From Caulobacter sp. SLTY (GTDB lineage Bacteria > Pseudomonadota > Alphaproteobacteria > Caulobacterales > Caulobacteraceae), in contig NZ_JAAALA010000007.1 of the NCBI RefSeq assembly GCF_009905535.1, positions 62,001-126,000 of the forward strand: a stretch of 64,000 nucleotides of DNA, given 5' to 3'. A program made the translations under genes and the position numbers. A model generated the notes under the pieces. The model did no database searches, was not told where the DNA came from, and saw nothing but the letters and a program-made list of their open reading frames with translations. Of the stretch, positions 39,501 to 47,940 are shown piece by piece (position 1 is the stretch's first letter; each line of letters begins with the position of its first letter).

Positions 39501-41980
39501 GTAACAACATCCCGTTCGACGGGCCAACCATTCCCGACTTCCTGAACGTGACCGGCGGCATCCCCTTGCTGGACGGCGTCGACATCGGTTCCAACGCCAC
39601 CCCCATGACCATCGACGTCGACGAGGACGGCGATATGGACCTGGTGGTCCGCGACAGCAGCGGCTTCCTGCATGTCTTCGAGGCCAGCGTATCGGGCCTG
39701 GAACAGCTGGACTCCGTGGCCAACCCGCTGGCCGGCGCCGGCGACGCCATCCCCAACGACGGCGGCTACCTGCTGTTCGACGGCGATTCCGACAACGACC
39801 TGGACCTGCTTGTCGTCAGCTCGGGCATCCTGCGCGGCTGGACCAACAATGGCGACGGAACCTTCACCCTGGGCGGTGTCGGGCTGGGCGCTGAGCTTGA
39901 CGGCTTTGACGTCACGGGCGTCCGTAACCTGGTCCAGCTCGACGAGGACAACATCGTCATGGGCGCCACGGACGGCACGATCCGCCTGCTCCAGTACAAC
40001 GTCATCGACATGGCCTTCGTCGAGATCACCGGTCCGGCCAACCCGTTCAGCGGCATCGATGTAGGAACCAACGCCGCCCTTGCCTTTGGCGATATCGACC
40101 GGGACGGCGACCAGGATCTGATTGCTGGCGGCAACGACGGCCTGCTGCGCCTCTATGTCAACGAGGCCGGCGCCTATGTAGAGGCCACAGGGGCCAGTAA
40201 CCCCTTCGACGGCTTCAGTGTCGGGACAAACGCCGCCCCGGCTCTGCTCGACCTCGACGGCGACGGCTTCCCCGACCTGCTGTTCGTCGGCAATGGCGAT
40301 GGGACCTTCAGCACCTTCCTCAACACCTCCACGACCGGCCTGATCGTCACCATTACGGTCAACGCCGAAGCCGAAACCGCGGTGGACGACAGCTTCGCGG
40401 CGATGGAGAACCAGACGGTCAACGGCGACCTGCTGGCCGACAATGGTTCCGGCATCGACGAGGACGGCGCCGCCATCACCCATATCAACGGCCTGGTCTT
40501 CACATACGGGGCGCCCATCACCCTGCCGTCCGGCGCCCGGCTGACCGTCAATCTCGACGGGACCTTCAGCTACAATCCCAACGGCCGCTTCAACGGCCTG
40601 GCCGCCCCCGGCAGCGGCGCCGCCAACACCACCGCCACCGACAGCTTCACCTACGCCACCGCCACCGGCGGCCTGGCCACTGTGACCGTCAATCTGACCG
40701 GCGTGGACAGCGGCTCCGACGTCGTCCAGGGCACGCCTGGAGATGACGTGCTCGATGGCGGCATAGGCGGTGACGTGCTCAACGGCGGCACAGGCGCTGA
40801 CGACATGACCGGCGGGGCGGGAGACGACACCTTTGTCGTCGATGACGCCGGGGACGTGACCCGCGAACTGACCGGCGGTGGCAATGATCGCGTCCGCTCG
40901 ACCGTCAGCATCACCCTGGCCGACTTCATCGAAAACCTGAACCTGGAGGGCACGGCCGAGATCGACGGAACCGGCAACGGCCTGGCCAACCAGATCAATG
41001 GCAACGAGGGCGCCAATGTGCTCAGCGGCGGCGGTGGCCGCGACCTCATCAAGGGTGGCCTCGGTAACGACACCCTGAACGGGGACGACGATATCGACCA
41101 GCTGCTCGGCGAAGGCGGAAATGACATCCTGAACGGCGGCGCCGGCGCCGACCGTCTCGACGGCGGCGTCGGGCTCGACACCCTCGACGGTGGAGACGGG
41201 GCGGACATCCTGGAGGGCGGCGCAGACGCCGACACCCTGTTCGGCCAGGCCGGCGCCGACCAGCTGCTGGGGGGAGACGGGAATGACGAACTCGACGGCG
41301 GGGCGGACCACGACATCCTCAATGGCGGAGCCGGCGCCGACGAGATGATCGGCGGCCTCGGCGACGACACCTTCTTCGTCGACGACCTCGGGGACACCAC
41401 CATCGAGACCTCCGGCCAGGGCACGGACACCGTCCGCGCCAGCCTGAACTGGACCCTGGCCGACCACATCGAACGCCTGACCCTCGAGGGCGGCAATGAC
41501 CTCGAGGGTCAGGGCAATGGCCTGGCCAACCTGATCACCGGCAACAGCGGCCACAACACCCTGTACGGCATGGCCGGCGCCGACACCCTCAAGGGCGGAC
41601 TCGGTAATGACACCCTCGTCGGCGGGACCGGCAACGACATCCTGGTCGGCGGCGACGGCGCGGACGCCTTCGTGGTGCTACAGGAGTCGATCTCCCTCAG
41701 CGGCGGGCTGGGCCAGGTGCTGGACGTGGACTCGGTCAGTGACTTCAGCTTGCTGCAGGGCGACACCATCGACCTGTCGGCCATCGACGCCATAGCCGGC
41801 GGCGGGGACGACGCCTTCGCCATCGTGTCGAACTTTACCCGCGCCGCCGGCCAGATGACCCTGATCTTCAGCGGCGGCGTCACCCTGCTGGCGCTTGATG
41901 TCGATGGGGACGCCAAGGCCGACTACCGGATGAGTATCAACGGAGACGTCCGGTCGGAAACCGGGATCTGGGTGCTCTAA
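36521..41980 (+). CDS. Giant RTX protein with three module-plus-propeller units
   Basis: 1819 residues, no Sec signal. It is built from three tandem units, each a beta-sandwich-like module (about residues 20-160, 440-590, 866-1020, sharing patterns such as GGVLIGYVQGGEGGDLVITF) followed by five FG-GAP/VCBS repeats with LADLDGDGDLDAVVGG-type calcium loops. A bacterial Ig/cadherin-like module follows at about 1287-1405, then RTX repeats to about 1720, and the same C-terminal module as the neighbouring RTX protein (YRMSINGDVRSETGIWVL). Predicted type I secreted surface protein. The ATG follows a GGGAGGGCGG ribosome site. The stop codon overlaps the convergent regulator-like gene by 4 bases. Confidence 0.88.
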   Translation: MTAPIITGLAPRLQIASLVSGTPTLLDADVTVTDTEEDFDGATLRVAGLNPTDIVAIRDQGAGPTNITYDAMAGTVFYGGVLIGYVQGGEGGDLVITFTADATNAAIEALIENLTFSTSNPAPGEIYLTITLTDAAGEYNSSGSGVAFTQNANLGSVAIYTQTSAAFIDYDADGDLDMVVGGAEHAGLILYNNLGDANAPLFVEADPLTSPFAEATSARASPLFHDVDGDGDLDLVIGTAAGTIDYLEQTSAGVWEARTGAANPFDGISVASGNAVAALADMDGDGLLDMLVGGNLMDLVYYKGTGTVADPEWTIQLASNGDIDWFDGLQNGVWDRAPTLADFDADGDIDLILGGYLAGPAYFENVGTTSQPIFSVPVVDPFEGISDYYHQVTLADLDGDGDLDAVVGGGFGVDFYEAVLPPGAPLTVEITSNLPSISGLPGAVTVAENNGEQGLGLDIDVFDGLDGIPGGSLTITGLLAQDSLTIVDVPGAIEVNDTSGEVTFNGVAIGAASGGLNGADLVIAFTGAADAAAVEALIEQLAFRNDETNPALARTLTLLLADSNGEVVGDASEFQMAGDEIGGIGFIQPNYGSPALGDLDGDGDLDMLVADAAGDVYFYLNVGTAEAPDFRQQPLETDFFGLTNFPAGYANPALGDLDGDGDLDLIVGDDDGNLLAFENQRGGAEGPLFQAFAIDPFDGATTPPVGGLAIADINGDGLQDVVVGTSSGSLRFYLNTGTASEAVFERQTGGANPFSGITGTGFVAPILGDIDGDGDIDLLFGSYDALQFYENTGDAQNPVFTAADSPVPDYPGQVVRGALGDIDGDGDLDLIGADIDDIVLFTQGSQGYSLQVNIDPEYEPATLTLTTNSFTFDENAVNDAPALLTLGAAFNHPDGMSPMSVLYIDRVLPEETISIRNQGTASGQIGYDELTGDITYEGVLIGNFCGCSGGDVSVEFSAGATSAAVQALLNNFTYSNSSDTPTAIRELIVGFTDGNNIPFDGPTIPDFLNVTGGIPLLDGVDIGSNATPMTIDVDEDGDMDLVVRDSSGFLHVFEASVSGLEQLDSVANPLAGAGDAIPNDGGYLLFDGDSDNDLDLLVVSSGILRGWTNNGDGTFTLGGVGLGAELDGFDVTGVRNLVQLDEDNIVMGATDGTIRLLQYNVIDMAFVEITGPANPFSGIDVGTNAALAFGDIDRDGDQDLIAGGNDGLLRLYVNEAGAYVEATGASNPFDGFSVGTNAAPALLDLDGDGFPDLLFVGNGDGTFSTFLNTSTTGLIVTITVNAEAETAVDDSFAAMENQTVNGDLLADNGSGIDEDGAAITHINGLVFTYGAPITLPSGARLTVNLDGTFSYNPNGRFNGLAAPGSGAANTTATDSFTYATATGGLATVTVNLTGVDSGSDVVQGTPGDDVLDGGIGGDVLNGGTGADDMTGGAGDDTFVVDDAGDVTRELTGGGNDRVRSTVSITLADFIENLNLEGTAEIDGTGNGLANQINGNEGANVLSGGGGRDLIKGGLGNDTLNGDDDIDQLLGEGGNDILNGGAGADRLDGGVGLDTLDGGDGADILEGGADADTLFGQAGADQLLGGDGNDELDGGADHDILNGGAGADEMIGGLGDDTFFVDDLGDTTIETSGQGTDTVRASLNWTLADHIERLTLEGGNDLEGQGNGLANLITGNSGHNTLYGMAGADTLKGGLGNDTLVGGTGNDILVGGDGADAFVVLQESISLSGGLGQVLDVDSVSDFSLLQGDTIDLSAIDAIAGGGDDAFAIVSNFTRAAGQMTLIFSGGVTLLALDVDGDAKADYRMSINGDVRSETGIWVL

Positions 41981-42936
41981 ATCCCGAGAGCCACCATAGT
42001 CTCCCGTCCGGCTCCGATGGTCTGGGCGTAGGTACTGGCGTAGAAATAGACCAGACGCTCGCGCAGCATGGGGGTCAGCAACAGCTCGCGGCCCCCAGGC
42101 GGTCGCTCGAAGAAGCCGGCCCTCTCGCCGATCTCGATAAATCGGGCCACGTGGGTTCGCGACACATCGAATGCCCTGGCCAGCGCATTCATCGACAGCG
42201 GCACCGGCAGGCAGGGGGGATAGTTGTCTTCCGGACGCGTGCCGGCCAGCAGCTTCATCAGCAACAGGGGTCCGGCATGGCGCTCGTAGAGCACGGCCAG
42301 TCCGCTTGGGTGATGCTGATAGGAGGCGGCGATGGTCAGGGAGTCCCGCCCGTGAACAGCCATGAAGGCGTTGAAAACCTCCGGCTTGTCCCACCTCTCC
42401 AGCAGACGGTTCAGGGAAGGGTCGACCTGCGCCGTGGCCTCAAGCTCCAACCTGAAACGTGCGCGGAAATTTTCCCAGAGCCCCCTGCTGGGCGCCAGCA
42501 CCAGGGATCGGCGGTCCGCCTGCTCGGGCGCCTGCTCAAAGAGCCCGATATCGCGCATGTAGCCCAGCAGCGCCTCGGCGGCTGTGGCGCTGATGAAGGA
42601 TGACTGGTTGCAGAGGCCCTTCAGGCGGGTCAGCGTCAATCCCCCTGGAGTCACATGAAGGTGCATGCAGAGTGCCCCCACGTAGAACCGCCCCAGGTCC
42701 TTGAACACTGCCGAGAACGCCGGCTCGGCGTCATAGTGGCTAAGCGCGCCGATGGTGGATTGCTTTAGCGCCTTGGAGAAGCCCGGGTGGGCAATGATAC
42801 CGCCGATGTTTTCGGGACCGAATCGCTCGTAGAACCAGAGGACCAAGGCCTCTCTGGAACGGGCTTCCGCCAATGATTCTGCCAACGCCACCATTTTGAG
42901 GTGATGGTAGGCTGAGCGAACAACGATCTCAAACAA
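41977..42936 (-). CDS. Putative winged-helix DNA-binding protein next to the RTX genes
   Basis: 319 residues, no signal peptide or membrane helix. Two helix-turn-helix-like regions can be seen: LTLTRLKGLCNQSSFISATA with GYMRDIGLFE (about residues 100-140) and LSMNALARAFDVSRTHVARF with GERAGFFE (about 248-285), each followed by a short wing-like strand. The second matches the MarR/GntR-type pattern well. I do not recognise a named family. It converges on the large RTX gene with a 4-base overlap, so it could regulate the island, but this is only suggested by position. Confidence 0.6.
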   Translation of the reverse strand: MFEIVVRSAYHHLKMVALAESLAEARSREALVLWFYERFGPENIGGIIAHPGFSKALKQSTIGALSHYDAEPAFSAVFKDLGRFYVGALCMHLHVTPGGLTLTRLKGLCNQSSFISATAAEALLGYMRDIGLFEQAPEQADRRSLVLAPSRGLWENFRARFRLELEATAQVDPSLNRLLERWDKPEVFNAFMAVHGRDSLTIAASYQHHPSGLAVLYERHAGPLLLMKLLAGTRPEDNYPPCLPVPLSMNALARAFDVSRTHVARFIEIGERAGFFERPPGGRELLLTPMLRERLVYFYASTYAQTIGAGRETMVALGI

Positions 42937-43003
42937 CCGGTGGGAGACTGGAAAGAGAGTTCGCGTCCGACAACCCCAGGAGCCGCCGGACGCGCTATCC
43001 CTG

Positions 43004-43240
43004 CTAGTGCTTTTCGCGCCAGGCCGCCTTGGCGGCGTCGGCGGTCAGGTTCAGCTTGACCTTGTCGTCCTCGACGAAGTCGACCCAGCTGAGCGGGATG
43101 AGGTGGTGTTTGAACCCGCCGGCGATATCCAGCTTGGCCAGTTCGATGTCGGTTCCCAGCACATGGTCGACGCGGCCGACATGTTTGTCGTCCGAGCCGA
43201 TGACTTCCATGTGTTCGCGGATGGCGGTGGTGTCGGTCAT
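43004..43240 (-). CDS. DUF2171 family protein
   Basis: 78 residues from the ATG at 43240 (MTDTTAIREHMEVIGSDD). The pattern IREHMEVIGSDDKHVGRVDHV followed by HHLIPLSWVDFVEDDKV is that of DUF2171, a PRC-barrel-like small cytoplasmic family of unknown role. A longer frame exists upstream, but the family begins at this methionine. It is divergent from the DUF4169 gene with 105 bases between the starts. Confidence 0.88.
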   Translation of the reverse strand: MTDTTAIREHMEVIGSDDKHVGRVDHVLGTDIELAKLDIAGGFKHHLIPLSWVDFVEDDKVKLNLTADAAKAAWREKH

Positions 43241-43345
43241 TTGAAGCTCACTCCAGGCGTTACAGGGGCCCCGTCCCGAGGCCATCTCAACGGCTCTGGA
43301 GCCGGTCGGTTTCCCCAAGATGCTGAGAACGGCTAGGCTCGGGAC

Positions 43346-43528
43346 ATGGCCGACGTGATCAATCTCAACAAAGCCCGCAAAGCCCGCGCCAAAACCGCCG
43401 GCAAACAGGCGGCCGTCGAGAACCGCGCGAGGTTCGGCAGAACCGGCGCGGACAAATCACTGGAAGCTGCCCGCAAGGCCAAGGCTGACCAGACGCTGGA
43501 CGGCGCGAAACTGACGCCGGAGGAGTGA
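43346..43528 (+). CDS. DUF4169 family protein
   Basis: 60 residues, very basic and alanine-rich: MADVINLNKARKARAK at the start, then NRARFGRTGADKSLEAARK and a final KLTPEE. This is the DUF4169 pattern, a short alphaproteobacterial family with no known function, predicted to be helical. The 43555-43577 hairpin lies shortly after its stop. Confidence 0.82.
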   Translation: MADVINLNKARKARAKTAGKQAAVENRARFGRTGADKSLEAARKAKADQTLDGAKLTPEE

Positions 43529-43554
43529 GCGCTTCACCCACGCCTAGCGCCGCT

Positions 43555-43729
43555 CTCCCCCATCGCAGATGGGGGAGTGGCTTTGGCGAGCGCTGCAAGC
43601 GAGCCAATCCGAGGGGGTCCCATCCGCCGGTTCAGGAGGAACCTCCCAACCGCCGGCGCTGCCCCGCCTCCTGGTCCGTCGCTCACGCTCCGAACCGTCC
43701 TCCGCCCCCTCGCGGGAGCGGAGAGCAAG
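43555..43729. repeat. Palindromic intergenic element
   Basis: It begins with a perfect 10-base stem with a 3-base loop, CTCCCCCATC-GCA-GATGGGGGAG (43555-43577), followed by GCTTTGGCGAGCG and several shorter palindromes up to the gatB stop at 43730. The part GCCGGCGCTGCCCCGCC recurs in the element at 47731-47922, so the two belong to a related set. Such elements are typical of Caulobacterales intergenic regions. It separates DUF4169 from the convergent gatB. Confidence 0.6.
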
Positions 43730-45223
43730 CTACTCCACCCCAAGCTTCGCCTTCAGGATGGCGTTCACCGCCGCCGGATTGGCCTTGCCGGCCATCTCCT
43801 TCATCACCTGGCCCACGAACCAGCCGATGGCCTGAGGCTTGGCCTTCACGGCTTCCGCCTGGCCCGGATTGGCCGCGATCAGTTTCTCGACCACCGCCTC
43901 GATCGCGCCGGTGTCGGTCACCTGGACCAGCCCGTGCTTCTCGACGATCGCCGCCGGCGCGCCTTCGCCGGCCCACATCAGCTCGAACACCTGCTTGGCG
44001 ATCTTCGAGCTGATCGTCTCCTTCTCGATCAGCTCGACCAGCGCCGCGATATCCGACGGCGGGATCGGCGAGGCGTCGAACTCCAGCCCGTCGGCCGACA
44101 GCTTCGCCGCCAGCTCGTTGGTCGTCCAGTTGGCGACCAGCTTGGCGTTGCGCCCCACCGCCGCCGCCTCGAAGTAAGCCGACAGCGCCGCATCCCCGGT
44201 CAGCACACCGGCGTCATAGGCCGAAAGCCCATACTGGCTCTGCAGCCTCGCCTTCTTGGCGTCCGGCAGTTCGGGCAGACCCGCTTCGATTTCCTTCACC
44301 CAGGCCGCGTCCAGCACCAGCAGCAACAGGTCCGGGTCGGGGAAGTAGCGATAGTCGTGCGCGTCCTCCTTCGACCGCATCGACCGGGTCTCCATCTTCG
44401 TCGGGTCGAACAGCCGGGTCTCCTGGTCTATCTTGCCCCCGTCCTCGAGGATTTCGATCTGCCGCCGCGCCTCGTACTCGATGGCCTGCTGGATGAACCG
44501 ATAGGAATTGACGTTCTTGATCTCGCACCGCGTCCCCAGGTGCTTGAAGTCACCGCTCTCCCGGAACCGCTCATAGTCCCCCGGCCGGCACACCGACACG
44601 TTGACGTCAGCCCGCAAGTTGCCCTTCTCCATGTCCCCGTCGCAGGTGCCCAAGGTCACCAGGATCGCCCGCAGCTTCTTGACGTAAGCCGCTGCTTCTT
44701 CAGCAGTTCTCATGTCCGGCCGCGAGACGATCTCCATCAGCGCCGTGCCCGACCGGTTCAGGTCGACATAGGTGGCGTTCGGATCCAGGTCGTGGATCGA
44801 CTTGCCCGCATCCTGCTCCAGGTGCAGCCGCTCGATCCGCACGGTGAAGCTCGAGCCATCGGCCCGCTCCACCAGCACCTCGCCCTCGCCGACGATCGGC
44901 TGGTCGAACTGGCTGATCTGATAGCCCTGCGGCAGGTCGGGATAGAAGTAGTTCTTCCGGTCGAACCGGCTCTTCAGATTGATTTGCGCCTTGAGTCCGA
45001 GGCCCGTCCGCACCGCCTGCTCGACGCAATAGCGGTTCAGCACCGGCAGCATTCCCGGCATCGCCGCATCGACCAGGCTCACCTGCTCGTTCGGCCCCGC
45101 GCCGAAGCCCACGGCCGCCCCGCTGAACAGCTTGGACTTCGACGCCACCTGCGCATGAACCTCCAGGCCCAGCACCATTTCCCAGTCGCCGGTGCGACCC
45201 TTGATCGTCTTGCCGTCGCTCAT
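43730..45223 (-). CDS. gatB: Aspartyl/glutamyl-tRNA amidotransferase subunit B
   Basis: 497 residues from the ATG at 45223, which shares its A with the gatA TGA. GatB signatures: [20 protein letters not shown], the [19 protein letters not shown] block, [10 protein letters not shown] and a C-terminal tRNA-binding YqeY-like tail ending [13 protein letters not shown]. GatB holds the kinase site that activates misacylated Glu-tRNA-Gln or Asp-tRNA-Asn before amidation by ammonia from GatA. An in-frame start nine bases upstream is possible. Confidence 0.96.
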   Translation of the reverse strand: MSDGKTIKGRTGDWEMVLGLEVHAQVASKSKLFSGAAVGFGAGPNEQVSLVDAAMPGMLPVLNRYCVEQAVRTGLGLKAQINLKSRFDRKNYFYPDLPQGYQISQFDQPIVGEGEVLVERADGSSFTVRIERLHLEQDAGKSIHDLDPNATYVDLNRSGTALMEIVSRPDMRTAEEAAAYVKKLRAILVTLGTCDGDMEKGNLRADVNVSVCRPGDYERFRESGDFKHLGTRCEIKNVNSYRFIQQAIEYEARRQIEILEDGGKIDQETRLFDPTKMETRSMRSKEDAHDYRYFPDPDLLLLVLDAAWVKEIEAGLPELPDAKKARLQSQYGLSAYDAGVLTGDAALSAYFEAAAVGRNAKLVANWTTNELAAKLSADGLEFDASPIPPSDIAALVELIEKETISSKIAKQVFELMWAGEGAPAAIVEKHGLVQVTDTGAIEAVVEKLIAANPGQAEAVKAKPQAIGWFVGQVMKEMAGKANPAAVNAILKAKLGVE

Positions 45224-46695
45224 CACCACCACCGCTCCGCCCGGGTCTTGAACACGGCGGCCTTTTCAATCGCCCCAGCCACCGAGAACACCGTCCCCTC
45301 GTCCAGCGCCCGCCCGATCAACTGCAGCCCCAGCGGCAGCCCCTGGGCGTCGAGCCCCGCCGGCACGCTGATCGACGGCAGGCCGGCCAGGTTGGTGGTC
45401 ACCGTGAACACGTCGTTGAGGTACATGGCGATCGGATCGGCGTTCCGCTCGCCCAGCGCAAAGGCCGCCGACGGCGCGGTCGGGGTCAGCAGCACGTCGC
45501 ATTGCTCCCAAGCCTTGTCGAAGTCCTCGGCAATCCGCCGCCGCACTTTAAGCGCCTTCAGATAGTAGGCGTCGTAGTAGCCCGCGCTCAGCACATAGGT
45601 GCCGATCAGCAGGCGCCTTTTCACTTCCGCCCCAAAGCCTTGCGCCCGCGTGTTCTCGTAGATCTCGGTGAGGTTCGCCCCCTCGGCCCGGTAGCCGTAC
45701 CGCATGCCGTCATAGCGGGCGAGGTTGGAGGACGCCTCGGCCGGGGCCACGATGTAGTAGGCCGGCAGGGCGTATTTGGTGTGCGGCAGCGACACCTCGA
45801 CGATCTCGCAGCCGGCTTCGCGCAGCCAGGCGATGCCGTCTTCCCACAGCTTCTCGATCTCGGGCGGCATGCCGTCGACCCGGTATTCTTTGGGCACCCC
45901 CACCCGCAGCCCCTTCACCGACTGGCCGACAAAGCTCGCGAAATCAGGGGTTTCGACGTCCAGGCTGGTGCTGTCCTTGGGATCGTGGCCGGCCATGCTG
46001 GTCAGCAGGATGGCCGCATCCTCAACCGTCTTGGCGATCGGCCCGGCCTGGTCGAGCGAACTGGCGAATGCGACCACCCCCCAGCGCGAGCACCGCCCAT
46101 AGGTCGGCTTGATCCCCACCGTGCCGGTGAACGCCGCCGGCTGGCGGATCGACCCGCCGGTGTCGGTCGCCGTGGCGCCCAGGCACAGGTCCGCCGCCAC
46201 CGCCGCCGCCGAGCCGCCCGATGAGCCGCCGGGAGTGAGGGTCTGGTTGCCGCCCTTGACCTTCCACGGGTTGGAAACCGGCCCGAAGGCGCTGGTTTCG
46301 TTGGACGAGCCCATGGCGAACTCGTCCATGTTCAGCTTGCCCAGCATCACCGCCCCGTCCCCGAACAGGTTGGCGGTCACCGTGCTCTCGTATGGCGGCT
46401 TGAAGTCGCCCAGGATCTTCGAACAGGCCGTCGCCCGCACACCCTCGGTGCAGAACAGGTCCTTGATCCCCAGCGGCGCCCCTTCCAGCGGCCCGGCGTT
46501 CCCCGCCGCGATCCGCGCGTCCGAGGCGGCCGCCATCTCCAGCGCCTTCTCCGGCGTCTCCAGCACGAAGGCGTTCAGCGGCCGCGCCGCCTCCACCGCC
46601 GTCACATGCGCCTGGGTCAGCTCGACGGCGGAAAACGCTTTGCTCTTAAGCCCTTCCAGGGCGCCCTTAAGCGTGAGGGAAGTCAGCGCGCTCAT
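45223..46695 (-). CDS. gatA: Aspartyl/glutamyl-tRNA amidotransferase subunit A
   Basis: 490 residues of the amidase signature family. The Ser-cisSer-Lys triad is complete: K78 in GIKDLF, S158 in PGGSSGGSA and S182 in [10 protein letters not shown], with the spacing of other GatA enzymes. GatA frees ammonia from glutamine and channels it to GatB. It follows gatC with no gap and runs into gatB through a TGATG junction, so the three subunits are tightly coupled. Confidence 0.97.
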   Translation of the reverse strand: MSALTSLTLKGALEGLKSKAFSAVELTQAHVTAVEAARPLNAFVLETPEKALEMAAASDARIAAGNAGPLEGAPLGIKDLFCTEGVRATACSKILGDFKPPYESTVTANLFGDGAVMLGKLNMDEFAMGSSNETSAFGPVSNPWKVKGGNQTLTPGGSSGGSAAAVAADLCLGATATDTGGSIRQPAAFTGTVGIKPTYGRCSRWGVVAFASSLDQAGPIAKTVEDAAILLTSMAGHDPKDSTSLDVETPDFASFVGQSVKGLRVGVPKEYRVDGMPPEIEKLWEDGIAWLREAGCEIVEVSLPHTKYALPAYYIVAPAEASSNLARYDGMRYGYRAEGANLTEIYENTRAQGFGAEVKRRLLIGTYVLSAGYYDAYYLKALKVRRRIAEDFDKAWEQCDVLLTPTAPSAAFALGERNADPIAMYLNDVFTVTTNLAGLPSISVPAGLDAQGLPLGLQLIGRALDEGTVFSVAGAIEKAAVFKTRAERWW

Positions 46696-46983
46696 CTATT
46701 CCACCACTTTCGGCACGACGAAGAAGCCGTCGGCGGACTTCGGCGCGTTCAGCACCACCTTCTCGACACAGGCCCCGTCGGTGACCACGTCCTCGCGCAG
46801 CGGCGCCACCGCCGCCACGGCCGAGGTCATCGGCTCCACCCCGTCGGTGTCGACCTCCTCCAGCTGCTCGATCCACTGCAGGATGCCATTGATCTCCCCG
46901 GCCATGGGTTCGAGCTGCGCCTCTGGCACGGCGATCCGAGCCAATCTGGCGACCTTGCGCACGGTGGCGGCGTCAACGGCCAT
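46696..46983 (-). CDS. gatC: Aspartyl/glutamyl-tRNA amidotransferase subunit C
   Basis: 95 residues: [21 protein letters not shown], then [26 protein letters not shown] and a final [14 protein letters not shown], the full GatC pattern. It wraps around GatA and stabilises the complex. First gene of the gatCAB operon; divergent from yqgF. The promoter should lie in the 46984-47243 region, which also carries a palindromic element. Confidence 0.95.
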   Translation of the reverse strand: MAVDAATVRKVARLARIAVPEAQLEPMAGEINGILQWIEQLEEVDTDGVEPMTSAVAAVAPLREDVVTDGACVEKVVLNAPKSADGFFVVPKVVE

Positions 46984-47090
46984 GGGGCCTTTTCTCCAGT
47001 CAAAACAGAGGCGGTGGTTAGCCGCCGGGGGGGCGTTCTGGCAAGGATAACCGGTGGATTTGGCGCATTCCGCTGCAAGTTGCTCTCCCT

Positions 47091-47195
47091 TCGGGGGAGC
47101 TGTCAGCCGCGCAGCGGCTGACTGAGGGGGTCCTCCACCATCGGAGCGGACCCCCTCCGACCGCCCCTACGGGGCGCCCACCTCCCCCGAGGGGG
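47091..47195. repeat. Palindromic intergenic element between gatC and yqgF
   Basis: Contains a perfect 9-base hairpin GTCAGCCGC-GCA-GCGGCTGAC (47101-47121), a 10-base inverted pair GAGGGGGTCC (47123-47132) and GGACCCCCTC (47147-47156), and outer arms TTCGGGGGAG and CTCCCCCGAG. Composite elements of this type are frequent between genes in Caulobacter relatives. It lies in the divergent promoter region, so it could influence either gene. Confidence 0.65.
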
Positions 47196-47243
47196 GAGGA
47201 TCTGACGTTTGACGGGCCCTCCCCCCGCGCCTACAGCCCGCCC

Positions 47244-47711
47244 ATGGCCATCCTCGATCTCCTCGACCTGCCGGCCGCCCTGCCGCAATACGCCCCCCTC
47301 GTCGGCCTCGACCCGGGGGAGAAGACCATCGGGGTGGCGGTCTCCGACATCACCCGCACCGTCGCCAGCCCCCTTGACGTCATCCGCCGCGAGAAGTTCA
47401 CCCAGGACGCCGAAGCCCTGTTCAAGTTGATGGAGAGCCGGGGCGCCAAGGGGATCGTCATCGGCCTGCCCGTCAACATGGACGGCACGGAAGGCGTCCG
47501 CTGCCAGTCCAACCGCGCGTTGGCGAGGAACCTCCTTCGTCTGCGCGACATCCCCATCGCCTTCTGGGACGAGCGGCTTTCAACGGCGGCGGTCACCCGC
47601 GTCTTGATCGATGAGCACGATGTGAACCGGAAGCGGCGCGGCGAGGTGGTCGACAAACTCGCCGCCACCTGGATTCTGCAGGGCGCCCTCGAACGCCTCC
47701 GCAACGCCTAG
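47244..47711 (+). CDS. ruvX: YqgF/RuvX pre-16S rRNA nuclease
   Basis: 155 residues with the RNase H-like YqgF fold: VGLDPGEKTIGVAVSD supplies the first catalytic aspartate, GIVIGLPVNMDGTEG the second strand region, and FWDERLSTAAVTR the DER motif. YqgF matures the 5' end of 16S rRNA and has been described as a putative Holliday junction resolvase. Translation starts at the ATG at 47244. Confidence 0.93.
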   Translation: MAILDLLDLPAALPQYAPLVGLDPGEKTIGVAVSDITRTVASPLDVIRREKFTQDAEALFKLMESRGAKGIVIGLPVNMDGTEGVRCQSNRALARNLLRLRDIPIAFWDERLSTAAVTRVLIDEHDVNRKRRGEVVDKLAATWILQGALERLRNA

Positions 47712-47730
47712 GACTCGCGAATCTCCGCAG

Positions 47731-47922
47731 TTCCGCCCCCTCTGGGGGCGGGGGACCGCGCGCGAATACGCGCGTGGTGGTGGGGGCAGCGCCAGCCGTT
47801 CAGGACAGATCGCGTTCTGGCGCGGACATCGACTTCGGCATTCATGGTCAACCGGAAACGCCGGCGCTGCCCCCACCACCACCGCCTTCGGCGGCGGTCC
47901 CCCGCCCCCAAAGGGGGCGGAA
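47731..47922. repeat. Large inverted-repeat element (MITE-like)
   Basis: About 190 bases with matching arms at both ends: TTCCGCCCCCTCTGGGGG at 47731 against CCCCCAAAGGGGGCGGAA ending at 47922, and inner arms GTGGTGGTGGGGGCAGCGCC (from 47774) against GGCGCTGCCCCCACCACC (47863-47880). The centre is unrelated unique sequence of about 70 bases. It fills the space between the convergent ruvX and oxidoreductase genes. No coding frame and no clear target-site duplication were seen. Confidence 0.7.
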
Positions 47923-47940
47923 TTGCCGTTGGTTGGCGCC

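Noticed and set aside
38720-41554. 944-codon open frame antisense to the large RTX gene
   Set aside because: The repeats of the RTX gene produce repetitive mirror text; no domain is recognisable and the plus strand has a complete domain architecture.
33495-41980. RTX proteins as serralysin proteases or pore-forming toxins
   Set aside because: No HExxH zinc motif, acylation lysine region or hydrophobic pore domain is visible; both proteins consist of beta repeats and RTX repeats.
33495-42936. Type I secretion exporter genes near the RTX island
   Set aside because: No ABC transporter or membrane fusion protein is encoded anywhere in the window.
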